A stretch of DNA of 31,752 bases from an uncultured Gammaproteobacteria bacterium (GTDB lineage Bacteria > Pseudomonadota > Gammaproteobacteria > UBA9214): contig CAJQOV010000085.1 of assembly GCA_905480065.1 (NCBI GenBank), forward strand, positions 1 to 31,752. The letters are read 5' to 3'. The notes under the pieces were generated by a model. It had not been told where the DNA came from and ran no database searches. It saw only the letters and a program-made list of their open reading frames with translations. Within the stretch, counting starts at the first letter, position 1. Each line of letters starts with the position of its first letter. Positions 14,987 to 22,904 of this stretch are shown piece by piece. The position numbers and the translations under genes were made by a program.

Positions 14987-16138
14987 CTATAATGCACTGG
15001 CGTAGACCTGCACGTCTCCAATATCTTCGGCACGCTGCGCGGCATTTTGCACGGCGGATGCACGCGCTGCGCGATCCGTTTCGGGCTCCGGTCGCAAGAA
15101 CACGTCCACGTGGATCTTGCCATCCAGATAGTGCAAGACCACTCGCTCCACCTGATCATCGAGACCAGCCTCGCGCCATTCCCGGTGTAACCGCTCCAAC
15201 ACCTCGCCACGCATGGGTAGCTGATCACATGGTGACGCCTGTTCATCGTCTTCCGGGTCAATGTGGATGGTCACGTCGGCGACATGCTCGACCTGCTCGA
15301 TAAGACGCGTGCGGACGCGCTCACCGATCTGGTGACCTTCCGAAACACTCAGCGAGGGATCCACCAGGATGTGCACATCGACCAGCGAATCGCTGCCACT
15401 GTAACGCGTGCGCAACATGTGGCAGGCGCGCACACCATCCACCGCAAGAATTGCCTGGCGGATCTCATCCACCATCGCCGGCTCCAGCGCCGTATCAATC
15501 AGTTCCTGCAGACTCTTCCACAGCAGGTCCCAGCCAATCTTTGCAATCATCAATGCGACTGCAATGGCGGCCACGCTGTCGAGATAGGGAAAACCGGCCA
15601 TGGCGCCACCGACACCCACTACCACGATTACCGAGGAAATGGCATCTGTTCGACTGTGCCATGCGTTCGCAATCACCATGTTTGAACGCAGGCGGCGGCC
15701 GACGCGCACGGTATATTGATAGATCCACTCCTTGGATACAACCGATAGCAGTGCCGTCAGCAGCGCCCACAGTCCATGCCGGATGACTACATCGTTGTAC
15801 ATGCGCTCGAAGCCATCGATACTGATACCGACAGCCACGATGACCAGCGCAACGCCCAGCGCCACGGTAGCGACGGTTTCAATACGTCCGTGGCCATACG
15901 GGTGTTCGTCATCCGCCTCACGGTGCGCATGCTTGGCGGCAAACAGCACCAGAAAATCGGTGGCCAGGTCAGACAACGAGTGGATTCCGTCTGCGATCAA
16001 GGCATGCGAACCGGTGAGGATACCTACAACAATTTTTGCAACGCCCAGCAACAGATCGATCACCGAGCCAATCAGTGTGACCTTGCGGATTTCCTCGTAG
16101 CGCAGGGTGCGCGGATCCGGTATATGCGAGTGTGCCAT
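14987..16138 (-). CDS. Cation diffusion facilitator (CDF) family metal exporter
   Basis: A 383-residue inner-membrane protein. The first about 210 residues contain six predicted helices (for example 23-42, 92-107, 122-137, 168-182, 186-202), and the soluble C-terminal part is longer than in E. coli FieF (300 residues). The transport site is visible: ADGIHSLSD in helix 2 (His53/Asp57) and NAWHSRTDA in helix 5 (His161/Asp165). This His-Asp/His-Asp set is typical of Zn-type CDFs, whereas FieF has Asp-Asp/His-Asp. The C-terminal domain has the metallochaperone-like fold (ACHMLRTRYSGSDSLVDVHILVDP), then an extra segment of about 95 residues, apparently a second related cytosolic domain (VERVVLHYLDGKIHVDVFL). 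It follows tusA by 5 bases. Metal identity is not provable here. Confidence 0.92.
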   Translation of the reverse strand: MAHSHIPDPRTLRYEEIRKVTLIGSVIDLLLGVAKIVVGILTGSHALIADGIHSLSDLATDFLVLFAAKHAHREADDEHPYGHGRIETVATVALGVALVIVAVGISIDGFERMYNDVVIRHGLWALLTALLSVVSKEWIYQYTVRVGRRLRSNMVIANAWHSRTDAISSVIVVVGVGGAMAGFPYLDSVAAIAVALMIAKIGWDLLWKSLQELIDTALEPAMVDEIRQAILAVDGVRACHMLRTRYSGSDSLVDVHILVDPSLSVSEGHQIGERVRTRLIEQVEHVADVTIHIDPEDDEQASPCDQLPMRGEVLERLHREWREAGLDDQVERVVLHYLDGKIHVDVFLRPEPETDRAARASAVQNAAQRAEDIGDVQVYASAL

Positions 16139-16143
16139 TACAA

Positions 16144-16377
16144 CTATTCCACCTGCTCGACTCGTATATCGATAATAATGTCACGATCATGCCGTGTAAT
16201 GTTATATATAGTGTGACCGTGCACACGACACCACGCAGGAATGTCATGTAGCACACCGGGATCCGTACACAGCACCTGCAATTCGTCACCCGGCCGACAC
16301 ATTGCGATGGCATCCTGGGTGCGGATTACCGGCATCGGGCACAACAGGTTGCGCGCATCGACCACAACTTTGCTCAC
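16144..16377 (-). CDS. tusA: Sulfur carrier protein TusA
   Basis: A 77-residue cytosolic sulfur carrier starting at GTG. The family signature is the N-terminal DARNLLCPMPVIRT with persulfide-bearing Cys13 in the CPxP motif; the rest (GDELQVLCTDPGVLHDIPAWCRVHGH) follows the TusA fold with two extra cysteines. TusA accepts sulfane sulfur from IscS or, in sulfur oxidisers, from rhodanese/DsrE systems, and delivers it for tRNA thiolation, molybdenum cofactor or dissimilatory sulfur metabolism. Its GTG overlaps the stop of the upstream PP-loop gene as GTGA, so the two are translated together; this makes the PP-loop protein its likely partner. Confidence 0.94.
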   Translation of the reverse strand: MSKVVVDARNLLCPMPVIRTQDAIAMCRPGDELQVLCTDPGVLHDIPAWCRVHGHTIYNITRHDRDIIIDIRVEQVE

Positions 16378-17417
16378 AGGTACCAGTCCACCGGAATATC
16401 GTCCACCGCCATCGGGGTGACGCGGATGATGTGCGCAGGATTCTCATTGTCGTTGACTTCCACCGTAACGCTGTCAGCGTCCCGACCCTTGCTGAAGCGC
16501 GCGGCAAGCCGCGCGGCGAATTCTATGTCATCAGCACCGACTTCACCGTCCAGCAACACCAGCGGGCCAACATGGCTGACCGGCAACAGATGTACAAAAC
16601 GCTTGCGGTAGCCTTCCAGAAAATGGTTTTCGCCTTCTTCACGGCCGACGATCATCTTGAAGTGCGGACGCGGCCGCAGATGACGACCCACCTTGAGCAG
16701 CATGATGTCATCGAGTTCGTATTGCTTGCTGCCGCGCGTCTTCCACAGATCCGCAAGCTTTACCGAATATTGACGATCCGTGAGGAAACAACAACCGCCG
16801 GCAGGTTGTGCAAAATCCTCGAAACCGAATTGGGCTGCCAGCGCGATCTGGGGTTTGCGCGAGCGCCCGTTGAAACCGTACAGCCTGTTGCGGTCCAGCC
16901 ACCCCTCGCGCTCGGGCAGCGTAACCGGCAGATTCCGCGCACACAATGGCCGCACCAGGCGCTCCTCGGCACCGGAATCACGCGCCACCACCGGCATGTT
17001 GTCCTTGCGCTGTGACATCGGACGCTGGCCGAGCACTTCACCGGTGATAATGAAATCGAAGTCATGCGCCAGCATCCATTCGCGCGCCTTGTTGACCATG
17101 AAGATCTTGCAGTCGAGACACGGATTGAGGTTTGCACCGTAACCATGCTTCGGGTTGATCACGATGTCCTTGTATTCTTCGATGATATCGATGATGTGCA
17201 GCTTGATGCCGAGCTGTTCCGCCGACCACAGGGCATTGTTGCGCTTGGGCCGCGCACGATCCTGTTTGCGTATCGCGTGGGTATGGCCCTCGACACAGAA
17301 CCCGGTGTAAAAATTGATTCCTTCTACGTGGATACCCTGGTCCATGACCACGCGCGCGGCCAGCAGCGAATCAAGGCCTCCTGAAATGAGGGCAACTGCC
17401 TTGCGGGGTGATTTCAT
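16374..17417 (-). CDS. PP-loop ATPase, MnmA/ThiI-related tRNA-thiolation-type protein
   Basis: A 347-residue cytosolic protein. The ATP pyrophosphatase motif SGGLDS is at 12-17, as in MnmA, ThiI and other adenylating tRNA thiolases. Cysteines sit where such enzymes use them: LNPCLDCKIF (Cys100, Cys103) and PAGGCCFLT (Cys209, Cys210), with Cys41 in addition; these could be sulfur-relay residues or ligands of an Fe-S cluster. ITGEVLGQRPMSQR (124-137) is a further conserved-looking core motif. The C-terminal about 110 residues (VGRHLRPRPHFKMIVGREEG onward) resemble the NFACT-R_2 RNA-binding domain I recall from PP-loop fusions. It lacks the THUMP domain of ThiI and the normal MnmA C-terminal barrel. 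Coupled to tusA by a 4-base overlap. Substrate unknown. A weak promoter (TAGAAT, 17456-17451 minus) lies upstream. Confidence 0.82.
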   Translation of the reverse strand: MKSPRKAVALISGGLDSLLAARVVMDQGIHVEGINFYTGFCVEGHTHAIRKQDRARPKRNNALWSAEQLGIKLHIIDIIEEYKDIVINPKHGYGANLNPCLDCKIFMVNKAREWMLAHDFDFIITGEVLGQRPMSQRKDNMPVVARDSGAEERLVRPLCARNLPVTLPEREGWLDRNRLYGFNGRSRKPQIALAAQFGFEDFAQPAGGCCFLTDRQYSVKLADLWKTRGSKQYELDDIMLLKVGRHLRPRPHFKMIVGREEGENHFLEGYRKRFVHLLPVSHVGPLVLLDGEVGADDIEFAARLAARFSKGRDADSVTVEVNDNENPAHIIRVTPMAVDDIPVDWYL

Positions 17418-17496
17418 GACAACAACTACAGGTAACCGGGGTCAAACTGCATTCTACCCCATGCGCTACAGCGGTTGCAGGTCAGAACCTTATAAT

Positions 17497-18063
17497 TCAG
17501 TGGGATATGCCAGTACCCGGCAATGGCAGCACGCGACCATCTGCACAGACCTGCCGGTAACTGCGCTGGCTGCCAGTCTCCTGCCACAGTTCCAGTGCCT
17601 GGATCGGCGTCAGCAGGGGTTCACCGCCCAGTCCGCGCATGGCATGCAGAACATCCATGAGCACCACGAAGGTATCAGAGAGATTGCCATAGACCCGCGC
17701 CCAGCCCCGATCCATGACATCGGCCAGTTGCCGGTAGGAGCTGCGGCCAATGTTCACAAAATAGCTGATTTGCACCAGGCGCCGCTCGGCCAGCTGCGGA
17801 AACAGGCCGGAGAACAGCAGGCAGTGGTCGCCCACATCACGCAGGCGGTCGATACGGTTGCTGCCCTGCAGGGATTGCGAGCCGAGAAAATCCTCGGCCA
17901 TGATCCGTGCCGTACAATGTGGCTGTGTAGCAAAGCGCATCAGCAGGAACACCAGGTAGCTCTCCAGCGTCTCGTCTATATTGAGATCGCAGGCACGCTG
18001 GGCTTCCTGGACAAGCGCCTGCCACTGTGCAACAACCGTCGGTTCAAGAATCAGCCGGCTCAT
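17497..18063 (-). CDS. Uncharacterised protein, 188 residues
   Basis: I do not recognise the family. The ATG at 18063 has GGGGGAAG about five bases upstream, better than the ATG at 18087, which has none. The protein has no signal peptide or membrane segment and looks helical and soluble. Notable stretches are LNIDETLESYLVFLLMRF (early), ADVMDRGWARVYGNLSDTF and LLTPIQALELWQETGS (late); it holds three cysteines (DL-preceding Cys near 26, QPHC near 50, DHC near 81) without a metal-motif spacing. Codon use is like that of its neighbours. It is followed after 79 bases by the PP-loop gene on the same strand and diverges from glyQ. A real gene is likely on length, start signal and composition; no function is proposed. 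Confidence 0.75.
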   Translation of the reverse strand: MSRLILEPTVVAQWQALVQEAQRACDLNIDETLESYLVFLLMRFATQPHCTARIMAEDFLGSQSLQGSNRIDRLRDVGDHCLLFSGLFPQLAERRLVQISYFVNIGRSSYRQLADVMDRGWARVYGNLSDTFVVLMDVLHAMRGLGGEPLLTPIQALELWQETGSQRSYRQVCADGRVLPLPGTGISH

Positions 18064-18191
18064 TAGCACTTCCCCCGGGTTACACATGGTATTCGACCAG
18101 CCCCCGTTGCAGCTTTAGGGCGGCCACCGGTTAGCTACAGCTATATCATATTATCAATGCGCTTACAGTAATTGCCCCGCGCACGCATACC

Positions 18192-18221
18192 TTGGGAAAC
18201 CAGACTGCCTCGGGCTATACT
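18192..18221 (+). promoter_or_regulatory. Sigma-70 promoter of the glyQS operon
   Basis: TTGGGA (18192-18197) and TATACT (18216-18221) are separated by 18 bases. Transcription would start near 18228, giving a leader of about 24 bases before the GTG chosen for glyQ. The placement argues against the in-frame TTG at 18192 as translation start, because that TTG is part of the -35 element. The AT-rich stretch upstream (18137-18160) probably belongs to the divergent gene's control region. Confidence 0.6.
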
Positions 18222-18251
18222 GACGCGCTTGCAACCGCAGCGAAGGCAGCC

Positions 18252-19157
18252 GTGTCCAATACGCCGACCACATTTCAGGGACTGATTCTTGCACTGCAGC
18301 AATACTGGAGCGGTCATGGCTGCGCCTTGCTGCAACCCTACGATATGGAGGTTGGTGCCGGCACCTTTCATCCGGCCACCTTCCTGCGCGCGATTGGTCC
18401 CGAACCCTGGCGCGCCGCCTATGTCCAACCGTCACGTCGCCCGACAGACGGCCGCTACGGGGAAAACCCGAACCGTCTGCAGCATTATTACCAGTTCCAG
18501 GTAGTCCTGAAGCCATCACCCCTGGAGATACAGGATCTGTACCTCGGTTCGCTGCGCGAACTCGGCATCGATACCCTGGTTCACGATGTGCGCTTCGTCG
18601 AGGACAACTGGGAATCTCCAACGCTGGGCGCCTGGGGGCTGGGCTGGGAAGTTTGGCTGAACGGGATGGAAGTCACCCAGTTTACTTATTTCCAGCAGGT
18701 TGGCGGACTGGAGTGCCGGCCGGTGACCGGCGAGATCACCTATGGCCTGGAACGTATCGCCATGTACCTGCAGGAAGTGGAAAGCGTCTTCGACCTGGTC
18801 TGGACAGAGGGCGTGGAAGGCCCGGTCACCTATCGGGATATCTATCATCAGAACGAGGTCGAGATGTCGGCCTACAATTTCGAGCAGGCCGATGTCGAGA
18901 CACTGCTGCACTGGTTTGATGTCTGTGAGCGCGAAAGCAGCCGCCTGATCAAAGCCGGGCTGCCGCTGCCGGCCTATGAAATGATGCTCAAGGCATCACA
19001 CACCTTCAACCTGCTGGACGCCCGCAGCGCAATCTCGGTAACGGAGCGGCAGCGCTACATACTGCGTGTACGCACCCTGTCACGCCAGGTCGCCGAGGCC
19101 TACTATGCGCGGCGTGAATCGCTGGGCTTCCCGATGCTGGTGGAGAACCCGGCATGA
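18252..19157 (+). CDS. glyQ: Glycyl-tRNA synthetase alpha subunit
   Basis: A 301-residue class II synthetase subunit carrying the catalytic core that activates glycine and, with GlyS, charges tRNA-Gly (bacterial alpha2-beta2 type). Motifs: TFQGLILALQQYW at the start, LLQPYDMEVGAGTFHP, AAYVQPSRRPTDGRYGENPN, HYYQFQVVLKPSP, FVEDNWESPTLGAWGLGWEV and ISVTERQRYILRVR. The GTG at 18252 has GAAGG five bases upstream and gives the usual family length; starting at the TTG 60 bases earlier would add residues absent from relatives and lie over the promoter. The stop overlaps the glyS start as ATGA. Confidence 0.97.
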   Translation: MSNTPTTFQGLILALQQYWSGHGCALLQPYDMEVGAGTFHPATFLRAIGPEPWRAAYVQPSRRPTDGRYGENPNRLQHYYQFQVVLKPSPLEIQDLYLGSLRELGIDTLVHDVRFVEDNWESPTLGAWGLGWEVWLNGMEVTQFTYFQQVGGLECRPVTGEITYGLERIAMYLQEVESVFDLVWTEGVEGPVTYRDIYHQNEVEMSAYNFEQADVETLLHWFDVCERESSRLIKAGLPLPAYEMMLKASHTFNLLDARSAISVTERQRYILRVRTLSRQVAEAYYARRESLGFPMLVENPA

Positions 19158-21229
19158 GCAAGCAACGGGATCTGCTGTTCGAAATCGGCACCGAGGAACT
19201 TCCGCCCAGGTCACTGCAGCGCATGCGTGAGGCATTGCATGCTGCGATCGACAAGCTGCTGGATGAAAATCACCTGGAACATGGCGCCAGCCATTCCTTT
19301 GCCACACCGCGCCGGCTGGCCGTGCTGGTGGAAAAGGTAGCACTTCAGCAACCGGACCGGGACGTTACCCGGCGCGGACCAGCGCTTAATGCCGCATTCG
19401 ACAAGGACGGCAAGCCGACCAAACCGGCCGAAGGCTTCGCACGTTCCTGTGGCGTTACGGTGGCCGAACTCGACCGGCTGGAAACCGACAAGGGCGCATG
19501 GCTGGTCTACCATGCCAGCGAGTCCGGCAAATCCGCAGTGGCAATCCTGCCTGAGCTGATTGAGAAGGCCTTGCAAATGATCCCGGTGGCGCGCCGCATG
19601 CGCTGGGGGGGCGGTGATTTCGAGTTCGTGCGCCCGGTACACTGGATACTGCTGTTGCTGGGAAATGACCCGGTACATAGTCAGATACTGGGCCTGCAGG
19701 CAGATCGCTATACGCGCGGCCACCGCTTTCATCACGATGATCGCATTGCCATCAGCAATCCGTCTGCTTATGTCGATACCCTGGAAAAAACCGGTCATGT
19801 GCTGGTTGACATGGAACGGCGTCGCGACTCGATTCGCACCCAGGTCATCGAGGCCGGTGCCGCACTGGGCGGCACCGCACAAATCGACGCTGACCTGCTC
19901 GACGAGGTAACCGCTCTGGTCGAGTGGCCGGTAGCGATCACCGGCAGCTTCGAATCACGTTTCCTGGAGGTACCGGCCGAGGCGTTGATCTCCAGCATGC
20001 AGGACCACCAGAAGTTTTTCCCGGTCACCGGGGCAGACGGCAAGTTGATGCCCAATTTCATCACGGTCGCCAATATCGCCAGCAGCAACCCCGACAAGGT
20101 GCGTGCAGGTAATGAACGCGTAATCCGGCCACGCCTGGAGGATGCGGCATTTTTCTGGACACAGGACCACAAAATTTCACTGGCCAGCAGGTCTGCACGC
20201 CTCGACAGCATGACATTCCAGCAGCAGCTTGGCTCGCTCGGCGACAAGCAGCGGCGTGTGACGGAATTATCAGGTTACATCGCCGGATTGCTGGGCAGTG
20301 ATGTGCAGCAGGCGCAACGTGCTGCCGCCCTGAGTAAATGCGATCTGGTTACCAGCATGGTGTTCGAGTTCCCGGAACTGCAGGGCACCATGGGTTATTA
20401 CTACGCGTTGCATGATGGTGAAGACCCGGCAGTCGCCATGGCTCTCACCGAGCAGTACCAGCCACGTCATGCCGGTGATGAGCTGCCAGCCAGTCCTGCC
20501 GGTCAGGCGCTGGCCATTGCGGAACGTATCGACACCCTGACCGGCATCTTTGCCATCGGTCAGCCGCCCAGTGGTGACAAGGATCCGTTTGGTCTGCGGC
20601 GCGCTGCACTCGGGATCATGCGTATTATCATCGAAGGAAAACTGGACCTGGACCTGCGTGACCTCATCCTGCAGGCAAGCCGCCTGCTACCCGCCGGCGT
20701 TCAGGCCAGCAACGTCATGGATGACCTGTTTGCGTTCATGATGGAACGCCTGCGCAACTGGTACCAGGATGCCGGTTACGAAACCCCCGTATTCGATGCT
20801 GTATTGGCCCGCATGCCGACCCAGCCACTCGACTTTGACAGTCGCATACGGGCAGTACGTGCATTCCAGTCGCTACCCGAGGCCGTCAGTCTGGCCGCGG
20901 CAAACAAGCGTATCCGCAATATCCTGCGCAAGGCGCAAACACCCGTCCTGGCAAGATGTAATAGCAAACTGCTGATGGAACCGGCTGAAATAGCCCTGGC
21001 CGAGGCCGTAGCTGCACAACAGGCCGCAGTACAACCGCTGTTTGAGCGGCATGCATACACCGCGGCACTGACACAACTCGCGGCACTACAGGCACCGGTT
21101 GACCACTTCTTTGATAATGTCATGGTGATGAGCGAAGACGCTGCACTGCGTGATAACCGACTGGCCCTGCTGCACTCGATGTCCGAGCTGTTCCTGCGCG
21201 TGGCGGATATATCCCTGTTACAAAACTGA
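19154..21229 (+). CDS. glyS: Glycyl-tRNA synthetase beta subunit
   Basis: A 691-residue subunit of normal length that binds tRNA-Gly and completes the heterotetramer. Landmarks: LLFEIGTEELPPRSL at the N-terminus, FATPRRLAVLVE, MRWGGGDFEFVRPVHWILLL, SSMQDHQKFFPV, FITVANIASSNPDKVRAGNERVIRPRLEDAAFFW, CDLVTSMVFEFPELQGTMGYYYA, and the DALR-like anticodon-binding C-terminus ending in DHFFDNVMVMSEDAALRDNRL. The ATG overlaps the glyQ stop by four bases, enforcing equal synthesis of the subunits. Confidence 0.98.
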   Translation: MSKQRDLLFEIGTEELPPRSLQRMREALHAAIDKLLDENHLEHGASHSFATPRRLAVLVEKVALQQPDRDVTRRGPALNAAFDKDGKPTKPAEGFARSCGVTVAELDRLETDKGAWLVYHASESGKSAVAILPELIEKALQMIPVARRMRWGGGDFEFVRPVHWILLLLGNDPVHSQILGLQADRYTRGHRFHHDDRIAISNPSAYVDTLEKTGHVLVDMERRRDSIRTQVIEAGAALGGTAQIDADLLDEVTALVEWPVAITGSFESRFLEVPAEALISSMQDHQKFFPVTGADGKLMPNFITVANIASSNPDKVRAGNERVIRPRLEDAAFFWTQDHKISLASRSARLDSMTFQQQLGSLGDKQRRVTELSGYIAGLLGSDVQQAQRAAALSKCDLVTSMVFEFPELQGTMGYYYALHDGEDPAVAMALTEQYQPRHAGDELPASPAGQALAIAERIDTLTGIFAIGQPPSGDKDPFGLRRAALGIMRIIIEGKLDLDLRDLILQASRLLPAGVQASNVMDDLFAFMMERLRNWYQDAGYETPVFDAVLARMPTQPLDFDSRIRAVRAFQSLPEAVSLAAANKRIRNILRKAQTPVLARCNSKLLMEPAEIALAEAVAAQQAAVQPLFERHAYTAALTQLAALQAPVDHFFDNVMVMSEDAALRDNRLALLHSMSELFLRVADISLLQN

Positions 21230-21265
21230 CGAGCGCCATAACCATGCCAATCGAGCAGAACTCCC

Positions 21266-21601
21266 ATGACTGACCACGACTCCTATCAGCATATGCTCGC
21301 AGCCGTACAGGCGTTTCATGACAAGAACGATTTCCGCAATACCGGTGGCGAGGAGCTTGCCTACCGGATCGCGCTGATGGCCGAGGAGCTTGGCGAAATT
21401 TCAGCCTGTGTTACCAAGGGCAGGTCGACCGAGCAGCTGGCAGAAGAATGTGCCGACCTGTTCATTCTGCTGCTCGGGACCGCAATCGCTGCTGACTTTG
21501 ACCTCGCCGATGCATTCTGGAACAAGATGCAGAAACTTAGCCAGCGCCAGTCACGCATGATCAACGGGCGGATCCGCGTTTCGGAATTCAGGGACACCTG
21601 A
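21266..21601 (+). CDS. MazG-like nucleotide pyrophosphohydrolase
   Basis: A 111-residue all-alpha NTP pyrophosphatase of the MazG/dUTPase superfamily. The Mg-binding signature is present: MAEELGEIS (Glu40, Glu41, Glu44) and AEECADLFI (Glu61, Asp64), i.e. EExxE followed after 16 residues by ExxD. Single-domain members such as RS21-C6/iMazG hydrolyse canonical or modified (d)NTPs to monophosphates; the substrate here is unknown. It lies 36 bases after glyS, and its TGA shares one base with the ATG of gmhB (TGATG), so it belongs to the glyQS operon. It is not a usual member of that cluster in model gammaproteobacteria, as far as I recall. Confidence 0.87.
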   Translation: MTDHDSYQHMLAAVQAFHDKNDFRNTGGEELAYRIALMAEELGEISACVTKGRSTEQLAEECADLFILLLGTAIAADFDLADAFWNKMQKLSQRQSRMINGRIRVSEFRDT

Positions 21602-22140
21602 TGCAACTGGTTATCCTCGATCGTGACGGCGTAATTAATGAAGATTCGGAGCAGGGCATCCGTTCTCCGACTGACTGGAAGCCGATCCGTGGCAGCCTCG
21701 AGGCGATAGCACGCCTGAACCATGCCGGCTGGAAGGTAGTGGTTGCCATGAACCAGCCCGTGCTGACGAGCCAGGATATGGAATCCCTGGTAAGAATCAA
21801 CGGTGTCATGCAACGCAGGGTCAAGGAAGCGGGCGGTGTCATCGATGCGGTATTTTTCTGCCCTCACCCGGCAAGGGATCATTGTAACTGCCGCAAGCCG
21901 GCGCCTGGCCTGTTGCTGGACATCTCCACAAGACTTCGTATCAGGCTTGGCCAGGTGCCTTTTATCGGCGATGCCATACATGACATACTGGCCGCCAGTG
22001 CGGCCGGTGCCATGCCCATACTGGTCAAGACCGGCAAGGGTTTCGGGACTGTCGGCATGCCGGAGTTTGATCCATCGATTCCCGTATTCGATGATTTGTA
22101 TGGCGCCGCGGAAGCACTGATTGCCGGTCCGGAAACATGA
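21601..22140 (+). CDS. gmhB: GmhB-type HAD phosphatase with altered motif II
   Basis: A 179-residue HAD-family phosphatase. In lipopolysaccharide core synthesis GmhB removes the C7 phosphate of D-glycero-beta-D-manno-heptose 1,7-bisphosphate. Present: motif I LDRDGVIN (nucleophile Asp7, acid/base Asp9), the short zinc loop FCPHPARDHCNCRKP (Cys87, His89, Cys95, Cys97), Lys99 of motif III and GDAIHDI with Asp124 of motif IV. Odd: where relatives read TNQSGIARG, this protein reads MNQPVLTSQ, so the motif II threonine is replaced by Met50 and the following Ser-Gly by Pro-Val. Catalysis or substrate choice may differ. Neighbouring glyS and plsC match the known gammaproteobacterial gmhB locus, and its stop overlaps the plsC start by four bases. 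Confidence 0.85.
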   Translation: MQLVILDRDGVINEDSEQGIRSPTDWKPIRGSLEAIARLNHAGWKVVVAMNQPVLTSQDMESLVRINGVMQRRVKEAGGVIDAVFFCPHPARDHCNCRKPAPGLLLDISTRLRIRLGQVPFIGDAIHDILAASAAGAMPILVKTGKGFGTVGMPEFDPSIPVFDDLYGAAEALIAGPET

Positions 22141-22868
22141 GCGCGTCCTACCCGGTACTTTGGTTGCGCTCACTGGCCTTCTGGATCGTGTTTCCACTAT
22201 CTATCGTCATCTATGCCTGCTTGCTGCTGGTTACCTTTCCACTCTCCTTGCGTGCGCGCTGGGCGCTCTTGCAGAGCTGGGTACACTTCATCCTTTGGTG
22301 GCTAAGGGTCACCTGTAACCTTACCCATGAGGTGCATGGACGGGAAAATATCCCGGACGGCGCCGGCATCGTCTTCGCCAAACACCAGTCCACCTGGGAA
22401 ACCATTGCCCTGCAGCTGATTTTTCCCCAGCAGGTTTGGGTTGCCAAGCGTGAGCTCATGTGGATACCGTTTTTTGGCTGGGGGCTTGCACTGATGAAGT
22501 GCATCGCTATCAAACGCGGCTCCGGGCGTGCGGCAGTCCGGCAACTGGTTACCCAGGGTAAACAACGGCTTCAGGAAGGTCTCTGGATCGTGATTTTCCC
22601 TGAAGGCACCCGAGTGCCCCCAGGGCAAGCCGGGCAGTACCGTATCGGCGGAGCGATCCTGGCCGAGCAAAGTGGCTATCCGATTCTCCCGGTTGCCCAC
22701 AATGCCGGGGAATACTGGCCCCGTCGCAGCTTCATCAAGAAGCCCGGTGTCATACAGGTGCGCATCGGCAAACCCATTTCCAGCGCTGGAAAATCTGCCC
22801 AGGAAATACACAGTGATGCCGCTGGCTGGATTGAGCAGCAGATGTCGAAAATCACCACGCTGCAGTAA
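22137..22868 (+). CDS. plsC: PlsC-like lysophospholipid (1-acylglycerol-3-phosphate) acyltransferase
   Basis: A 243-residue membrane acyltransferase. One or two N-terminal hydrophobic segments (about 10-36 and 47-60) anchor it to the inner membrane. The acyltransferase block I motif is KHQSTWE, with His83 and, five residues on, Glu88 instead of the canonical Asp (HX4D becomes HX4E), a variant I recall in gammaproteobacterial homologues near glyS. Block III is FPEGTR at 154-159. It would acylate position 2 of lysophosphatidate or a related lysolipid. The start overlaps gmhB by ATGA. Last gene of the glyQ-glyS-mazG-gmhB-plsC operon; no clear terminator follows. Confidence 0.88.
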   Translation: MSASYPVLWLRSLAFWIVFPLSIVIYACLLLVTFPLSLRARWALLQSWVHFILWWLRVTCNLTHEVHGRENIPDGAGIVFAKHQSTWETIALQLIFPQQVWVAKRELMWIPFFGWGLALMKCIAIKRGSGRAAVRQLVTQGKQRLQEGLWIVIFPEGTRVPPGQAGQYRIGGAILAEQSGYPILPVAHNAGEYWPRRSFIKKPGVIQVRIGKPISSAGKSAQEIHSDAAGWIEQQMSKITTLQ

Positions 22869-22904
22869 TCCGGCCAGGCGTGAATAGATCCAGCAAGTAC
22901 GGTA

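Noticed and set aside
14982..14998. Perfect inverted repeat AGTGC-N7-GCACT as a third NtrC site
   Set aside because: The half-sites face outward (GTGC...GCAC), opposite to the NtrC consensus, and it overlaps the 3' end of the CDF gene and half of site 2.
17491..17496. Perfect TATAAT on the plus strand
   Set aside because: No -35 at suitable distance (TTGCAG is only 10 bases away), and it would read into a minus-strand gene.
18192..18251. TTG at 18192 as the glyQ start
   Set aside because: It forms the -35 of the likely promoter, lacks a ribosome binding site, and adds 20 residues absent from relatives.
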